A DNA stretch of 64,000 nucleotides, from the NCBI GenBank assembly GCA_050949645.1, contig JBMNGC010000001.1, positions 3,162,001-3,226,000 on the forward strand, read 5' to 3'. Source of the DNA: RUG369 sp050949645 (GTDB lineage: Bacteria; Planctomycetota; Planctomycetia; Pirellulales; Thermoguttaceae). Positions 24,618-33,589 of this stretch are shown one piece after another. The translations under genes and the position numbers were made by a program. Numbering within the stretch: the stretch's first letter is position 1; each line of letters opens with the position of its first letter. A model generated the notes under the pieces. It ran no database searches. It was not told the DNA's origin and saw only the letters and a list, made by a program, of their open reading frames with translations.

Positions 24618-24660
24618 GAAAAAAGCGCGCCGCAGAGTAGGCAGTCTGCGACGCGCTCAT
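24618..24660 (-). terminator. Terminator of argJ
   Basis: On the minus strand a GCGCGTCGCAGA/TCTGCGGCGCGC stem with one bulge and an 8-nt loop is followed by TTTTTT. Confidence 0.8.
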
Positions 24661-24716
24661 CTGTCAATTTCGTTCAGACTCAGTCGGCGATGATAAGGGG
24701 CGTTGCGACCGCGTCG

Positions 24717-25922
24717 TCAAGTCGTGTAGTCGGCGTTGAGCCGGACGTACTCCGCCGTGAGATCGGAGGTCCAGAACCGAATCTTGCCGTCCCCTTCCTG
24801 GAAGAAGAGTTCAAAGCTCGTATCGCGGTTGTTGCGAATGGAGTTGGTCACCTCTTCTTTATCGAATTCCTGCGGGACGCCGTCCTTATAGAGGAGATAT
24901 CCGTTGATTTTCAAGGAGACCTTCATCGGGTCGTAGGGTACTCCGCATCGTCCCGTCGCAGAGATGATGCGTCCCCAGTTTGGGTCGGCGCCGCAGATCG
25001 CGGTTTTGACGAGCGCGTCGTTCGCGACGGTTTCCGCGAGGAGCTTCGCGGAGGCGCGGTCGGGCGCGCCGGTCACGTCGATCGTAATGAGGTGGGAGAC
25101 GCCTTCGCCGTCGTTGGGGATCATCGGCGCGAGTTCCTGACAGAGGTCGAGGAGCACGCTGGAGAAGCGCGCTAGATCGTCGCCTTTGAGGGGCGTGGAA
25201 CTCGCGGCGCCATTCGCCATGAGGAGGCACGTGTCGCTCGTGCTCGTGTGTCCCTCGACGCTTACGCAGTTGAAGGTTTCCTCGACGGCGTCGAGGAGCG
25301 CCGCGTGCGCGTCGTCCGGTTCGAGCGCCGCGTCGGTCACGATCGTCGCGAGCATCGTCGCCATATTCGGCCCGATCATCGCGGCGCCCTTGCACATGGC
25401 GGCGATTCGAATCGTTGCGCCGGACGGGAGCGTCGTCTCGCGCGATGCGATTTTGAGCTTCGTGTCTGTCGTCTGGATCGCGGTCGCCGCTTTTACGAAG
25501 TCGCGGAACGTCGTTCCAAGTTTCGCCGCCGCGCGCTCCGCTCCGCGCGCAATCGCCTTCATCGGGAGCTGTACCCCGATCACGCCCGTCGACATAACGA
25601 GCGTCTGATCGCCGGTAGCGCCGATCGCTTCGCCGGCGTATTCCGCCATTTTTCGCGCGTTAAAGAGCCCCTCTTTTCCGGTGCATGCGTTCGCGCATCC
25701 AGAGTCGGTCGCGATGGCGATAAAGCCTTTTCCCGGCGTGCGTTCGCGGTCGTAGACGACCGGCGCGCCGCAGTTGAGATTCTGCGTGTAGACGCCCGCC
25801 GCGGTCGCCGGTTTATCCGAGACGACCAGCGCGAAGTCAAGCTCCCTAGAGCCTGGCTTGATCCCGCAATTTACGCCCGCGTAACGATATCCCTTCGGTA
25901 AATAAAAGACGTTTTCCGGCAT
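24717..25922 (-). CDS. argJ: Bifunctional ornithine acetyltransferase / N-acetylglutamate synthase
   Basis: The start at 25922, with AAGGAAA 8 nt upstream, gives 401 residues. ArgJ recycles the acetyl group of N-acetylornithine to glutamate in arginine synthesis. It is made as a precursor that cleaves itself before the conserved Thr in KGAAMIGPNMATMLA (about Thr189), giving alpha and beta subunits. TDSGCANACTG, VMSTGVIG, HTSTSDT and ADPNWGRI are typical. The KG(S/A)GM box reads KGAAM here, a small change next to the oxyanion hole. It is 35 nt downstream of murB in the same direction. Confidence 0.93.
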   Translation of the reverse strand: MPENVFYLPKGYRYAGVNCGIKPGSRELDFALVVSDKPATAAGVYTQNLNCGAPVVYDRERTPGKGFIAIATDSGCANACTGKEGLFNARKMAEYAGEAIGATGDQTLVMSTGVIGVQLPMKAIARGAERAAAKLGTTFRDFVKAATAIQTTDTKLKIASRETTLPSGATIRIAAMCKGAAMIGPNMATMLATIVTDAALEPDDAHAALLDAVEETFNCVSVEGHTSTSDTCLLMANGAASSTPLKGDDLARFSSVLLDLCQELAPMIPNDGEGVSHLITIDVTGAPDRASAKLLAETVANDALVKTAICGADPNWGRIISATGRCGVPYDPMKVSLKINGYLLYKDGVPQEFDKEEVTNSIRNNRDTSFELFFQEGDGKIRFWTSDLTAEYVRLNADYTT

Positions 25923-25957
25923 GTAAGGTTTCCTTTCTGGTCCCAATAATCAACCGT

Positions 25958-26845
25958 TCAACGCCAGACGGTGAGTTCGCTTTCAAGTTCGACTCCAAGG
26001 CGCTCGGACGTCCGCTGTTGAATGAGCTCGATTAAACGTAACGCGTCGTCGCTCGAGCATGGCGGCGCCGTTAGCATAAGATTTGGCAATGTTTCGCAAA
26101 GGGAGGCGCCGCCGACTTTTGCGCCGCTCAGGCCAACCTGTTCGACGAGTTCCGCCGCGAGCTCACCCTGCGGATTCTTGAAGAGTCGCGCATAGCCTGT
26201 ATCCTCGCTCAGCTCGGGACGCGATTGTTCGCGGACGATCCATGTCTTCTGGAGCCTTTTCGTGATCTCTTCCGGACGATCGGGATCAAGCTTACATCGA
26301 ACGGAAAGGACGACTCCGAGTTCAAGATTGCTGCTGCGATATCCGAAGACGAGCTCTCCCTTGGAGAGTTCGACGATTTCCCCTTCAAAGGTCGCAATTC
26401 GCACCGATTCGATCCATTGGCCTAGCGAGACGTCGCGCGTCGACGCGTTGACGAGCGCCGCGGCGCCGACGGTACCCGGCGTTCCGATGAGCCCTTCGAG
26501 CCCCGAGAGGCCTTCGCTTGCCGTCGTTGTGACGAGTCGACCGAGCATCGCGCCGCCGCCGACTTCGACGTAGGGGGGCTCAAGTTCGACCTTGCAGAAC
26601 TCAGGTTCCGAGAGCTGGATCGCGACGCCGCGCGCTCCTTCGTCGGCGACGAGGAGCGCGGAGCCGTCTCCGAGGACGCGCGTTTCGAGTTCCTCGCTAC
26701 GGCAAGCTTTGACGAGCTCGACGAGCTCCTCTTCGGTTCGCGGTCTGGCGAGATATTCAAGGGGACCGCCGATGCGCAACCAAGTGAGATCCGAGGCGAG
26801 CGCGTTGGTCTGAAGGATATCGCGAAAAGCGTCAAGTTTGGACAT
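25958..26845 (-). CDS. murB: UDP-N-acetylenolpyruvoylglucosamine reductase (divergent MurB)
   Basis: A 295-residue FAD enzyme of peptidoglycan precursor synthesis. FAD-binding parts are RTEEELVELV, LGDGSALLVADEGARG and GLIGTPGTVGAAALVNAS. The substrate-binding Tyr/Arg is in FGYRSSNLE, and the C-terminal Glu is in ELESELTVW. The segment that normally supplies the proton-donor Ser and a His (GG..(V/I)S..H) reads GGASLCETLPN: a Ser is kept but the following His is not. The usual GGN(S/G)N loop is replaced by GDGSA. Function as MurB is likely, but the divergence leaves some doubt. It lies between nrdR and argJ. Confidence 0.85.
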   Translation of the reverse strand: MSKLDAFRDILQTNALASDLTWLRIGGPLEYLARPRTEEELVELVKACRSEELETRVLGDGSALLVADEGARGVAIQLSEPEFCKVELEPPYVEVGGGAMLGRLVTTTASEGLSGLEGLIGTPGTVGAAALVNASTRDVSLGQWIESVRIATFEGEIVELSKGELVFGYRSSNLELGVVLSVRCKLDPDRPEEITKRLQKTWIVREQSRPELSEDTGYARLFKNPQGELAAELVEQVGLSGAKVGGASLCETLPNLMLTAPPCSSDDALRLIELIQQRTSERLGVELESELTVWR

Positions 26846-26953
26846 TTTGAAACTCCGTATAGGAACGCGAAATCAACGCGTCGTCGGTAACGCGCTCTCG
26901 CTTTTAATCGCGTCGTCGCCGACGATCGATCGGCGAACTCACGAAGGAGTCGA

Positions 26954-27406
26954 TCAGGATTCTTGGTCCGCCATAATCCGCGTGATGGCGGCGCTGAAAT
27001 CCTCGACCGTGCTGAATTTATAGTAAACGCTTGCAAAGCGGACGTAAGCGACGACGTCGAGTTTGCGTAGGAGCTCCATCGCCATCTCTCCGATTCGCTG
27101 CGACGCGACCTCAGGCTCGCCTTCGAGCTGGGTCTCAATCGTTGCGACGAGCTCAGAAATTTGCGCGTCGCGAATCGGACGGTTCCAGCATGCGCGTTCA
27201 ATTCCCTGGCGAACCTTGTCGCGATCGAAGGGGACGCGAGACCCGTCGCGCTTGATCACGCTAACGTTGACCGCTTCGATGCGTTCGTAGGTCGTAAAAC
27301 GATGACCTTTACTGCACAGCCTTCGTCGTCGGATATAGAGACCGTCGCTGCTTGTCCTCGTTTCGATCACATGATCGTTGTCGCCGCCGCAATATGGACA
27401 TTTCAT
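26954..27406 (-). CDS. nrdR: Transcriptional repressor NrdR (zinc-ribbon variant)
   Basis: A 150-residue protein of the NrdR family, an ATP/dATP-sensing repressor of ribonucleotide reductase genes. The zinc ribbon has CPYC at residues 3-6 but ends in CSKGHRFTTYE: only one Cys (31) remains of the second CxxC knuckle and His35 takes the place of a ligand. The ATP-cone covers about 46-140 (VIKRDGSRVPFDRDKVRQGIERAC). No nrd structural gene or clear paired NrdR boxes were seen in the window. The run nrdR-murB-argJ shares direction with gaps of 108 and 35 nt. Confidence 0.92.
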   Translation of the reverse strand: MKCPYCGGDNDHVIETRTSSDGLYIRRRRLCSKGHRFTTYERIEAVNVSVIKRDGSRVPFDRDKVRQGIERACWNRPIRDAQISELVATIETQLEGEPEVASQRIGEMAMELLRKLDVVAYVRFASVYYKFSTVEDFSAAITRIMADQES

Positions 27407-27658
27407 AACGGTTTTTGCCTACCTTCAGAGAAATGACTACCGAGACGACCCACGCCGAACGTCTCGTAGTGAAGTAATAGAGTGAAAACAGGCGTAACGG
27501 CGCCTTATCGATATCAGCGCAGAGTTTGAATCGATCAGGACGCGGAATCATTTAATGGGCGCCGTAGAAGGGCCCGAAAATCAACTGGGAGCTTCTGTCG
27601 ATGACTCGCCAGAGTCTCCCAGTCCGCTATACGCCGTACGCAACCTGGCCCGCCGTCG

Positions 27659-28531
27659 TCAGTCGATTTGCTTCCATGACGGATGCGCCGGAAGATGCGA
27701 GTCGAAGTCGTCGAGGAGCGCCTGCTGATAATCGCCGGCGAACTCGTCGTTGAGGAATTTATCGATACCTTCCTCGTAGAATTTCTTCCAGGACTCTTCC
27801 TCATCGCCCGGGTTAATCGGGAAGAAGAGCGCGTCGTTGGCGACGGCGGCGCGGTAGTCTCCGGGCGCGTCGCCGATCATGAGCGCGTGGTTCTTCGGAT
27901 AGAGTTTCGCATACTCGAGCGACTGCTTCTTGGTCCCGATTTCCTGACCGCAGATACCGCGTACGTACTGCTCCAGTCCCTGGTTCGCCCATTCTCTCTT
28001 GAGAGCGCCCTGCGGGGTCGCAGAAACGACGAGCGCGTCGGCATGCTCGTAAAGCTTCTGGAGACTTTCGCGGACGAGGGGGAAGGGCGGCACGCCGTCG
28101 CCGACGATTCGGTCGACCGTACGGTTCACGTCGAGCGACCATTCGAGCGTTTTCTTCATGACCGGATCGCCCGTCTCCTCTACGAATTTCTCCAACGCGA
28201 CGTTCCCGAGCTTCGTCTCCTTATTCATCCAGTCGACGATCTCTTGAGGAATTTCGATTTTAACGCCTCGCGCGACGACTTCCGGTCGTTTCTGCAACAG
28301 TTCGAAGACCTCGATGAGCGCCGGAAAACGGTTAACGCCGCGAGATTTTGAATATAGGTTGACAAACTCGGCCGTTTCGCGAGCGTATTTGCTCACGCCC
28401 TTGAGCCCCCAGTGGTGAATAATACATGGAATAAAGCATTCCTTATGCTTGAGTTCCATCGTGTCGAACGCGCACCCGTCAGAGTCGATTCCGACGAGAT
28501 AATTCTTGGACTTTTTAAAATCGATTTTCAT
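27659..28531 (-). CDS. HAD-family hydrolase
   Basis: A 290-residue haloacid-dehalogenase-fold phosphatase. Motif I is VGIDSDGCAFDT (Asp16 nucleophile, Asp18 acid/base), motif II is ALVVSATPQ, the conserved Lys lies in the GTKKQSLEYAK region, and motif IV is MIGDAPGDYRAA. A long helical cap sits between motifs I and II (about 25-165). The substrate is unknown; the sequence is not a clear match to phosphoglycolate or beta-phosphoglucomutase subfamilies. GGAGGGA lies 7 nt before the ATG and a promoter is visible upstream. Confidence 0.85.
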   Translation of the reverse strand: MKIDFKKSKNYLVGIDSDGCAFDTMELKHKECFIPCIIHHWGLKGVSKYARETAEFVNLYSKSRGVNRFPALIEVFELLQKRPEVVARGVKIEIPQEIVDWMNKETKLGNVALEKFVEETGDPVMKKTLEWSLDVNRTVDRIVGDGVPPFPLVRESLQKLYEHADALVVSATPQGALKREWANQGLEQYVRGICGQEIGTKKQSLEYAKLYPKNHALMIGDAPGDYRAAVANDALFFPINPGDEEESWKKFYEEGIDKFLNDEFAGDYQQALLDDFDSHLPAHPSWKQID

Positions 28532-28613
28532 TCTTTCCCTCCAGAGCCTTTGCCGTCGCCGACGGTCCGACGACAGCGAGCCGCGGCGTCGTTCGCCGAC
28601 TAAAGCTCCTATG

Positions 28614-28641
28614 ATGATAGCGTTTTTTACGCCGATATCAA
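28614..28641 (-). promoter_or_regulatory. Promoter of the HAD hydrolase gene
   Basis: On the minus strand TTGATA and TATCAT are separated by 16 nt, with the start about 75 nt before the ATG. Confidence 0.5.
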
Positions 28642-28677
28642 GGGGTTGTCGCGAAGCGTCGGCGTCGCTACGGCGTC

Positions 28678-28715
28678 AAAAAAGGCGCACAGACGTTAAA
28701 GTCTGGCGCCTTTTT
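28678..28715. terminator. Bidirectional-type terminator after the RND exporter gene
   Basis: Stem GGCGC plus CAGAC/GTCTG plus GCGCC with one bulged A and a 6-nt loop, flanked by AAAAAA and TTTTT. On the minus strand it ends the RND gene. Confidence 0.8.
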
Positions 28716-28791
28716 CATTAGCGTTGCGGTCGTCGCAGGAGGCGCTCGGCGCCTCGCGGTTGCAACGAGCCCTTACCGAGCGAAGAGACTG

Positions 28792-31700
28792 TTACTCAGC
28801 GACCGGCTCGGCGACTGATTCAGGTTCCTTCTTCTTGCTAAGCCCGAGTCGTAGATTGAGGAAGTATTTCCCGAACGTCTTGGTCGTCAAGAGCGCCGGC
28901 AGGAAGATGAGGTCTCCGATTAAGGCGGTTCCAAGAATCGCGAGCATCATAATCCCGAATCGTTGGGTCGGAACGAAGGTGCTGAAGGAGAAGGAGAAGA
29001 GCCCCAGACCGGCGATGAGGGTTGATTCCGTCATTGCAGCGGCGCATCGTCGGTACGCGTTGAGCGCCGCCTCCTTGGGCTCCATCTTTCTCGCTAATCC
29101 GTCGGAGAACCATGTCAAATAGTGCATCGTGTCGTCAACGGCGACTCCGAGCGCGACCGACGCGGTCATCATGGTTCCTACGTCGACTTCAACCCCGAGC
29201 CACGACATGATTCCGAAGACGACGACGACCGGGAAGAGGTTCGGCGTCATCGCGGTCAAGCTTGCTCGGACGCTTCTCAACAGGAAGACGAAGACGATGA
29301 GAATGAGCACGAACGCCATGATAAGACTCGACGTGAGCCCTTTGATGAGCTCGTGTTCCGTCTGGTAGACAAGGGGCACCATTCCGGTGTACTTCATCGA
29401 GATTCCCGCCGGATAGATCCAGTCCAAGTCGTGGAATTCGCCCATCGAATGCTGGAGTTCATCCAGATCGGCGCCGCTTTCCTTGAGTACGAATTCGCGT
29501 AGGAGCGTTTTTTCGTCCTTCGGATTTTTGACTTTTTTGCCCTCAGGCGGCAGGTTGTCGGCGACATATTTTTGCGCCTCGGCCCATTTCGCTTCAAAAT
29601 CGCCGCCATTGAGGGTCGTCGTGAGTCGCAGCGACTCTTCCGCGATAATCGGTTCGGCGACGTCTCTGATGTCGTGAATGAACTTGGAATAGTCAATTTG
29701 CTTAAGAGCCCAGATCCGGACGCTGATCCGCCATAGCTCGATTCCCTTTTCATTCTGCCATCGAACAGCGGCTTTGCGCAGCAGCGCGTTCTCTTCAAGG
29801 GACAGGCGTCGGAAGGATTTACCGTCCCTTGTCGAGTCGAGGATCGCGTTGAGATCGCCCATATGCTGCTCGCGGAGGTATTCGTCGTTTTCGACGACCG
29901 TCTGGTACTGCTTTTCGTACTCGTCGGCTTCCTTCTCGAGCGCTTCGATCGCCTGGTACTGAGCGTAATGGGGCGCGGCGTTCTCGTCGAGGTCGTTCGC
30001 GTCCAGGTCGTGGAACGCTTCGTAGTTGAGCGCGTTTTCAGAAGCGTCGGCGAGCCCCTGTATGCTCTCTTCGAACTTCGCGAGCTCCGCGTTGAATTCC
30101 TCGCGCTTTCGTTCCGCGCCGTCTCGGAGATACTCCATGAACTCGTCAAACGTCGGGTTCCCCTCGATCGTGAGGTAGTCGCGCAGCGCGGCGCGGTTCT
30201 CGTCGATCGTCTTGCCGACGACAGTCGAGATCGTCCGATAAGCGGTGCTTCCTTTTGTCGTCATCTCCGTAACGTCCGGCGTAAAGAGCCCGACGGACAT
30301 CGCGCCGCCGACGTTGTCGGAAAGTTCCGATTTAATCCTTCCCGAGATGCGATTGACGAGCTCAAGTCGCTCCGCAGTCCTGTACGTATTGTGATAAAGC
30401 TTATCGTTGTCGAAGCATACGACAAGTTCCATCGGGACGAGCGGACCGAGATGGTCCTCGAGCCATGAATAGAAATGGATGATCTCCGCGTCTTCTGAAA
30501 AGAAGTCCATCATCTTCACGGAGGTTTTAATTTGCAGGAGATGGTATCCGCAGAAGGCCATCAAGGATAGGGCGGCTGCGATGACCACCTTGTTGTGCCT
30601 AATGATGATTGCGCCGAACGCGCCCCAAAGGTTATGAAGCGCTTTTGCGCCAGTCTCAATTCCTTTCCCGCCATATTTCTCCGCGAATTTTGTCGAGGGA
30701 TAGAAATAGAGGAGCGCCGGGAGGTAGAAGAAGAGCAGGAGCAGCGTGAAAAGGACGCCGACAGCCGAATAGAAGCCGAATTTCGTAATCGGTACCAGTC
30801 GTCCCAGGAAGAGCGATCCGAGGCCGATCGCAGTCGTGAGCTGCGCGAAGAAGCATGGCGTAAACGCGTGGCGGACCGCGCGTTCCGTCGCTCCCTCGAG
30901 CCCCTCTTCGCGAATCGCGTCGTGGTAGTAGTTGATGAGGTGAATCGACCCTGACATTCCCAGCACATAGACGAGCGCCGGCATACTCAGCAGGATCGTA
31001 TCGCATGTGCTGCCCGTGAGCGACACGAACGCGAGCGCGCATCCCGCGGCGAGCAATGCGATCCAGAAGACAAAGGCCGTGAGCCTGATGCTACGGAGAC
31101 ATACGAGCGCGACCGTGCCGCCGATGAGCGCGCAGAGGACCGCGAGTCTCGACAGCGTGCGCTGTCCTTCGTCCGTTAGCGCGACGTTGTCGACCGGCGG
31201 ACCGCCGAGAATGACCCCGTCCATACGAACATGGCGTCCATGCACCATTTCGCCGAACGTGTCCTTCAAATTATTGACCATTCGCTTTGCGAGAGACCCC
31301 GTCTTGATCTTCATCGTGTTGGGGAGTCCGCATTCGGTCGAGATCTCGCGAATTTTATCGAGAATTGGCGCAAGTTTCGTGCTTTCAAAGTCTGAACGTA
31401 GCGTGACGATGAGCGCCGTGCTCGTACCGTCGGGCCCAATGAGGGTGCCCTTGAGCCTTTCGCGAATCTTTAGTTCCGTTTCGTCGGGCCCGTCGTCGCT
31501 CGCGTCCGTCGTTCTCGATGAACGCTCCGTTCTCGCGTCCGTCGTTCTCGATGAACGCTCCGTTCTCGCGTACGCTTGACGCAGAAGGCGTACGAGGCGC
31601 GGCCCCGTCATCACGGATTTGAAATAGTCGGTAGAGGCTTGCGCTCCGTCTGGCGACTCGGCGACTTCCGCCGCGGACGCGTCGAGTAGCGCCTGAGTCG

Positions 31701-32097
31701 ACGCGTTCGGCGAGATCCCCGACGTTTCGCGAAGCTCCTCCTTGGATTCCTCCGGCTCGCTTTCAAGCTTGAGTTCAGCCTTAAAGGTTTCCGTCGGAGC
31801 AGCGAGTGTGAAGTTGTCGATCGTCTGCTCCGGAACAAGCTTCTGCGCAAAGAGTTCAATGCGGTCGTCGTCGAGCGTGCAGCCGTCCCAGCTTATAACG
31901 ACGAAGCCTTCAAATGGAAACTGCTGGAGATACCATTGATAGTCGCGCGTCTCTTGATGCTGCGGCGGCAGCCAGTCCGCGACGTCGTTCGAGTTGCTTT
32001 TGAACGTCTGGCGAGTGCCCATCCATACGAAGGAGAGCAAAAAGACGACGACCACAAGGATCTTGAAAGCGTAGTCCTTAAAGAAATCGTTTCTCAT
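28792..32097 (-). CDS. RND-superfamily (MMPL/HAE3-type) exporter
   Basis: A 1101-residue inner-membrane protein. One TM helix (about 8-26) precedes a first periplasmic domain. A block of TM helices with a sterol-sensing-like pattern follows (about 300-500: LSRLAVLCALIGGTVALVCL, DTILLSMPALVYVLGMSGSIHL, TPCFFAQLTTAIGLGSLF), then a second large periplasmic domain of about 380 residues and a final TM block (about 920-1080: GVEVDVGTMMTASVALGVAVDDTMHYL). The GVAVDDTMHY motif carries the two Asp of the proton relay of the family. The substrate could be lipid- or hopanoid-like, but this is inference. The upstream lipoprotein lies 131 bp away on the same strand. Confidence 0.85.
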   Translation of the reverse strand: MRNDFFKDYAFKILVVVVFLLSFVWMGTRQTFKSNSNDVADWLPPQHQETRDYQWYLQQFPFEGFVVISWDGCTLDDDRIELFAQKLVPEQTIDNFTLAAPTETFKAELKLESEPEESKEELRETSGISPNASTQALLDASAAEVAESPDGAQASTDYFKSVMTGPRLVRLLRQAYARTERSSRTTDARTERSSRTTDASDDGPDETELKIRERLKGTLIGPDGTSTALIVTLRSDFESTKLAPILDKIREISTECGLPNTMKIKTGSLAKRMVNNLKDTFGEMVHGRHVRMDGVILGGPPVDNVALTDEGQRTLSRLAVLCALIGGTVALVCLRSIRLTAFVFWIALLAAGCALAFVSLTGSTCDTILLSMPALVYVLGMSGSIHLINYYHDAIREEGLEGATERAVRHAFTPCFFAQLTTAIGLGSLFLGRLVPITKFGFYSAVGVLFTLLLLFFYLPALLYFYPSTKFAEKYGGKGIETGAKALHNLWGAFGAIIIRHNKVVIAAALSLMAFCGYHLLQIKTSVKMMDFFSEDAEIIHFYSWLEDHLGPLVPMELVVCFDNDKLYHNTYRTAERLELVNRISGRIKSELSDNVGGAMSVGLFTPDVTEMTTKGSTAYRTISTVVGKTIDENRAALRDYLTIEGNPTFDEFMEYLRDGAERKREEFNAELAKFEESIQGLADASENALNYEAFHDLDANDLDENAAPHYAQYQAIEALEKEADEYEKQYQTVVENDEYLREQHMGDLNAILDSTRDGKSFRRLSLEENALLRKAAVRWQNEKGIELWRISVRIWALKQIDYSKFIHDIRDVAEPIIAEESLRLTTTLNGGDFEAKWAEAQKYVADNLPPEGKKVKNPKDEKTLLREFVLKESGADLDELQHSMGEFHDLDWIYPAGISMKYTGMVPLVYQTEHELIKGLTSSLIMAFVLILIVFVFLLRSVRASLTAMTPNLFPVVVVFGIMSWLGVEVDVGTMMTASVALGVAVDDTMHYLTWFSDGLARKMEPKEAALNAYRRCAAAMTESTLIAGLGLFSFSFSTFVPTQRFGIMMLAILGTALIGDLIFLPALLTTKTFGKYFLNLRLGLSKKKEPESVAEPVAE
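31502..31567. repeat. Perfect 33-bp tandem duplication within the RND gene
   Basis: Two identical 33-bp units encode the 11-residue segment ARTERSSRTTD twice in the first periplasmic domain. It is in frame and adds one unit, which suggests a recent slippage duplication. Confidence 0.85.
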
Positions 32098-32228
32098 ACC
32101 GGGCCATATCCTGAGTTAAGCGGCTTGCGGTCAATGCAAAGGGTCGGTCGCAAGCATTGTGAGCGAGTTGTCGAGACGCTGATTTACCAGTCGTCGAGCG
32201 TCGCTAGACTCGTATTGCAGCGCGATGA

Positions 32229-32924
32229 TCACGCCGTCGGAGACCATTCTTCTCCGACGAGATCGTCTCCGTATTCATCGTCGTTGTTTTCTATCGTCCC
32301 GTATTCCTCGTCCTCTTGAGTTTCTTCAACATATTCCTCGAGCGGTTCTTCATAGTATGCCGCTTGGGAGACTCCGGAAGAACTCGCGGCGGAACGGTAT
32401 GTCGCGAGGCGAGGAGGGGGCGCGACGTTTCGAGCGTTGGGCGCGCTCTCCGGCTCGCGATCGGAGACGAAAGCAAAGTCGGGGAGCTCGGAGATTTCGC
32501 GCATGTCGAGGGTCGGGGTCTCCGAGCGTTGGGCGTCGTAATATCTTCTCAGATCAGCGTTTGTGGCGCGGAGCGCTTCGCCGCCGGGGAAGAAGTTATC
32601 GTCGGTTGGGGTTGAGGGGCGCTCGTAGGTCGGCGCCGTCCTATTTTGCGGACGAGTTCCGTTCGACCTTTGCGGAGCGCCGTAATCGGGTTCGGCGTCA
32701 AGCCTTGCGCGGAGTCGCGCGTTTTCCTCAAGCGCGTCCCGAAGCTCGAACTGAACGCGATAGATCTCGTCTTCGAGTTGACGCCGTTCGCTTATAAGGA
32801 TTGATTCGTTGATCGCATACTGTCGACGCGTGGTGCAACCGGCGAGCGAAGTCGCGACGACGGCGATCGACGCGACGGCAAGAAGAATCCCGAACCTGCT
32901 TCTTCGCGTTAAAATTGAGTGCAT
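32229..32924 (-). CDS. Lipoprotein with coiled coil, acidic tail
   Basis: The start at 32924 gives 231 residues with AAAGGATG upstream. A signal of lipoprotein type ends at the lipobox LAGC (Cys near residue 29). A coiled coil follows (about 38-72, ISERRQLEDEIYRVQFELRD), then a Pro/Arg-rich linker, and a C-terminal stretch rich in Glu, Asp and Tyr (EEYVEETQEDEEYG). I do not recognise a family. Position and strand suggest it is expressed with the RND exporter and could be a periplasmic accessory subunit, but this is inference. Confidence 0.72.
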   Translation of the reverse strand: MHSILTRRSRFGILLAVASIAVVATSLAGCTTRRQYAINESILISERRQLEDEIYRVQFELRDALEENARLRARLDAEPDYGAPQRSNGTRPQNRTAPTYERPSTPTDDNFFPGGEALRATNADLRRYYDAQRSETPTLDMREISELPDFAFVSDREPESAPNARNVAPPPRLATYRSAASSSGVSQAAYYEEPLEEYVEETQEDEEYGTIENNDDEYGDDLVGEEWSPTA

Positions 32925-33020
32925 AGAAACATCCTTTTTTTTAAGTTCACGTTCGCGCGTCTCCATACGCGCTGCGTCCGCCAGACCCCAACGACATTAT
33001 TTCCGACCGACTTCCGGGCG

Positions 33021-33049
33021 ATTCTAGCAAATAATCGAAAACACTCCAA
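33021..33049 (-). promoter_or_regulatory. Possible promoter of the lipoprotein-RND pair
   Basis: On the minus strand a good -10 (TAGAAT) follows a weak -35 (TTGGAG) at 17 nt, about 90 nt before the start codon. Confidence 0.4.
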
Positions 33050-33293
33050 TACTGTTTTCCTGCTCGATTGACGATTTTTGTCATTTTTTATTGATTTTTT
33101 CGTGAAATATTAAGCATGGTTGATAGCGCGGTTTAGATAAAATACGAGAGATAGGATGTTTAGAAATTTGTTCAAGCCCCTCGGTCGGCGTTGACGCGAG
33201 ATTCCCAGCGCTCGGCGAATCTTTGGCGTGCCGGCGCCGCAAGTATAGCCGATCTGCCGAGTCTGCGAAGGGGTTCGACTCGTTTCGCCGTCG
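33050..33293. other. Intergenic stretch without a gene
   Basis: An AT-rich part (33050-33170) followed by GC-rich sequence. No gene, RNA or repeat is recognised. Confidence 0.5.
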
Positions 33294-33329
33294 ATAAAAA
33301 AATCCTCGTAAGCTTTTGCGCTTACGAGG
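33294..33329 (-). terminator. Terminator downstream of the sugar epimerase gene
   Basis: A 10-bp perfect stem CCTCGTAAGC/GCTTACGAGG with a 6-nt loop and, on the minus strand, a run of seven T. It lies about 260 bp after the epimerase stop, so the transcript would have a long 3' end unless a small RNA begins in between. Confidence 0.75.
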
Positions 33330-33589
33330 ATCGATTTCTAAAGGACCTGGTTCCGCACGCAAAGATTCACAGCGCCTGTTAAAGGGACGCCGCGTTCTTC
33401 GCAAGGGGAAAGGGGCCGTTCACTGGCGCCGAGCCCTCGCGACGAGAAAGACGCGTCTTGAGGGCTTCGTTTACGCTCGTTCCGGCGGTACAGCGAGTTT
33501 ACGGTCGCCGTTCCGCGCGAGTTCGTGGGAGCGTGAACGCGTGCGAAACTTCGCGCTTTCCGCCGGCGACCGAGCGTTGAACGAGGAAA
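33330..33589. other. Space between the epimerase stop and its terminator
   Basis: No coding potential is seen on either strand. It could be a long 3' untranslated region of the epimerase mRNA. Confidence 0.4.
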
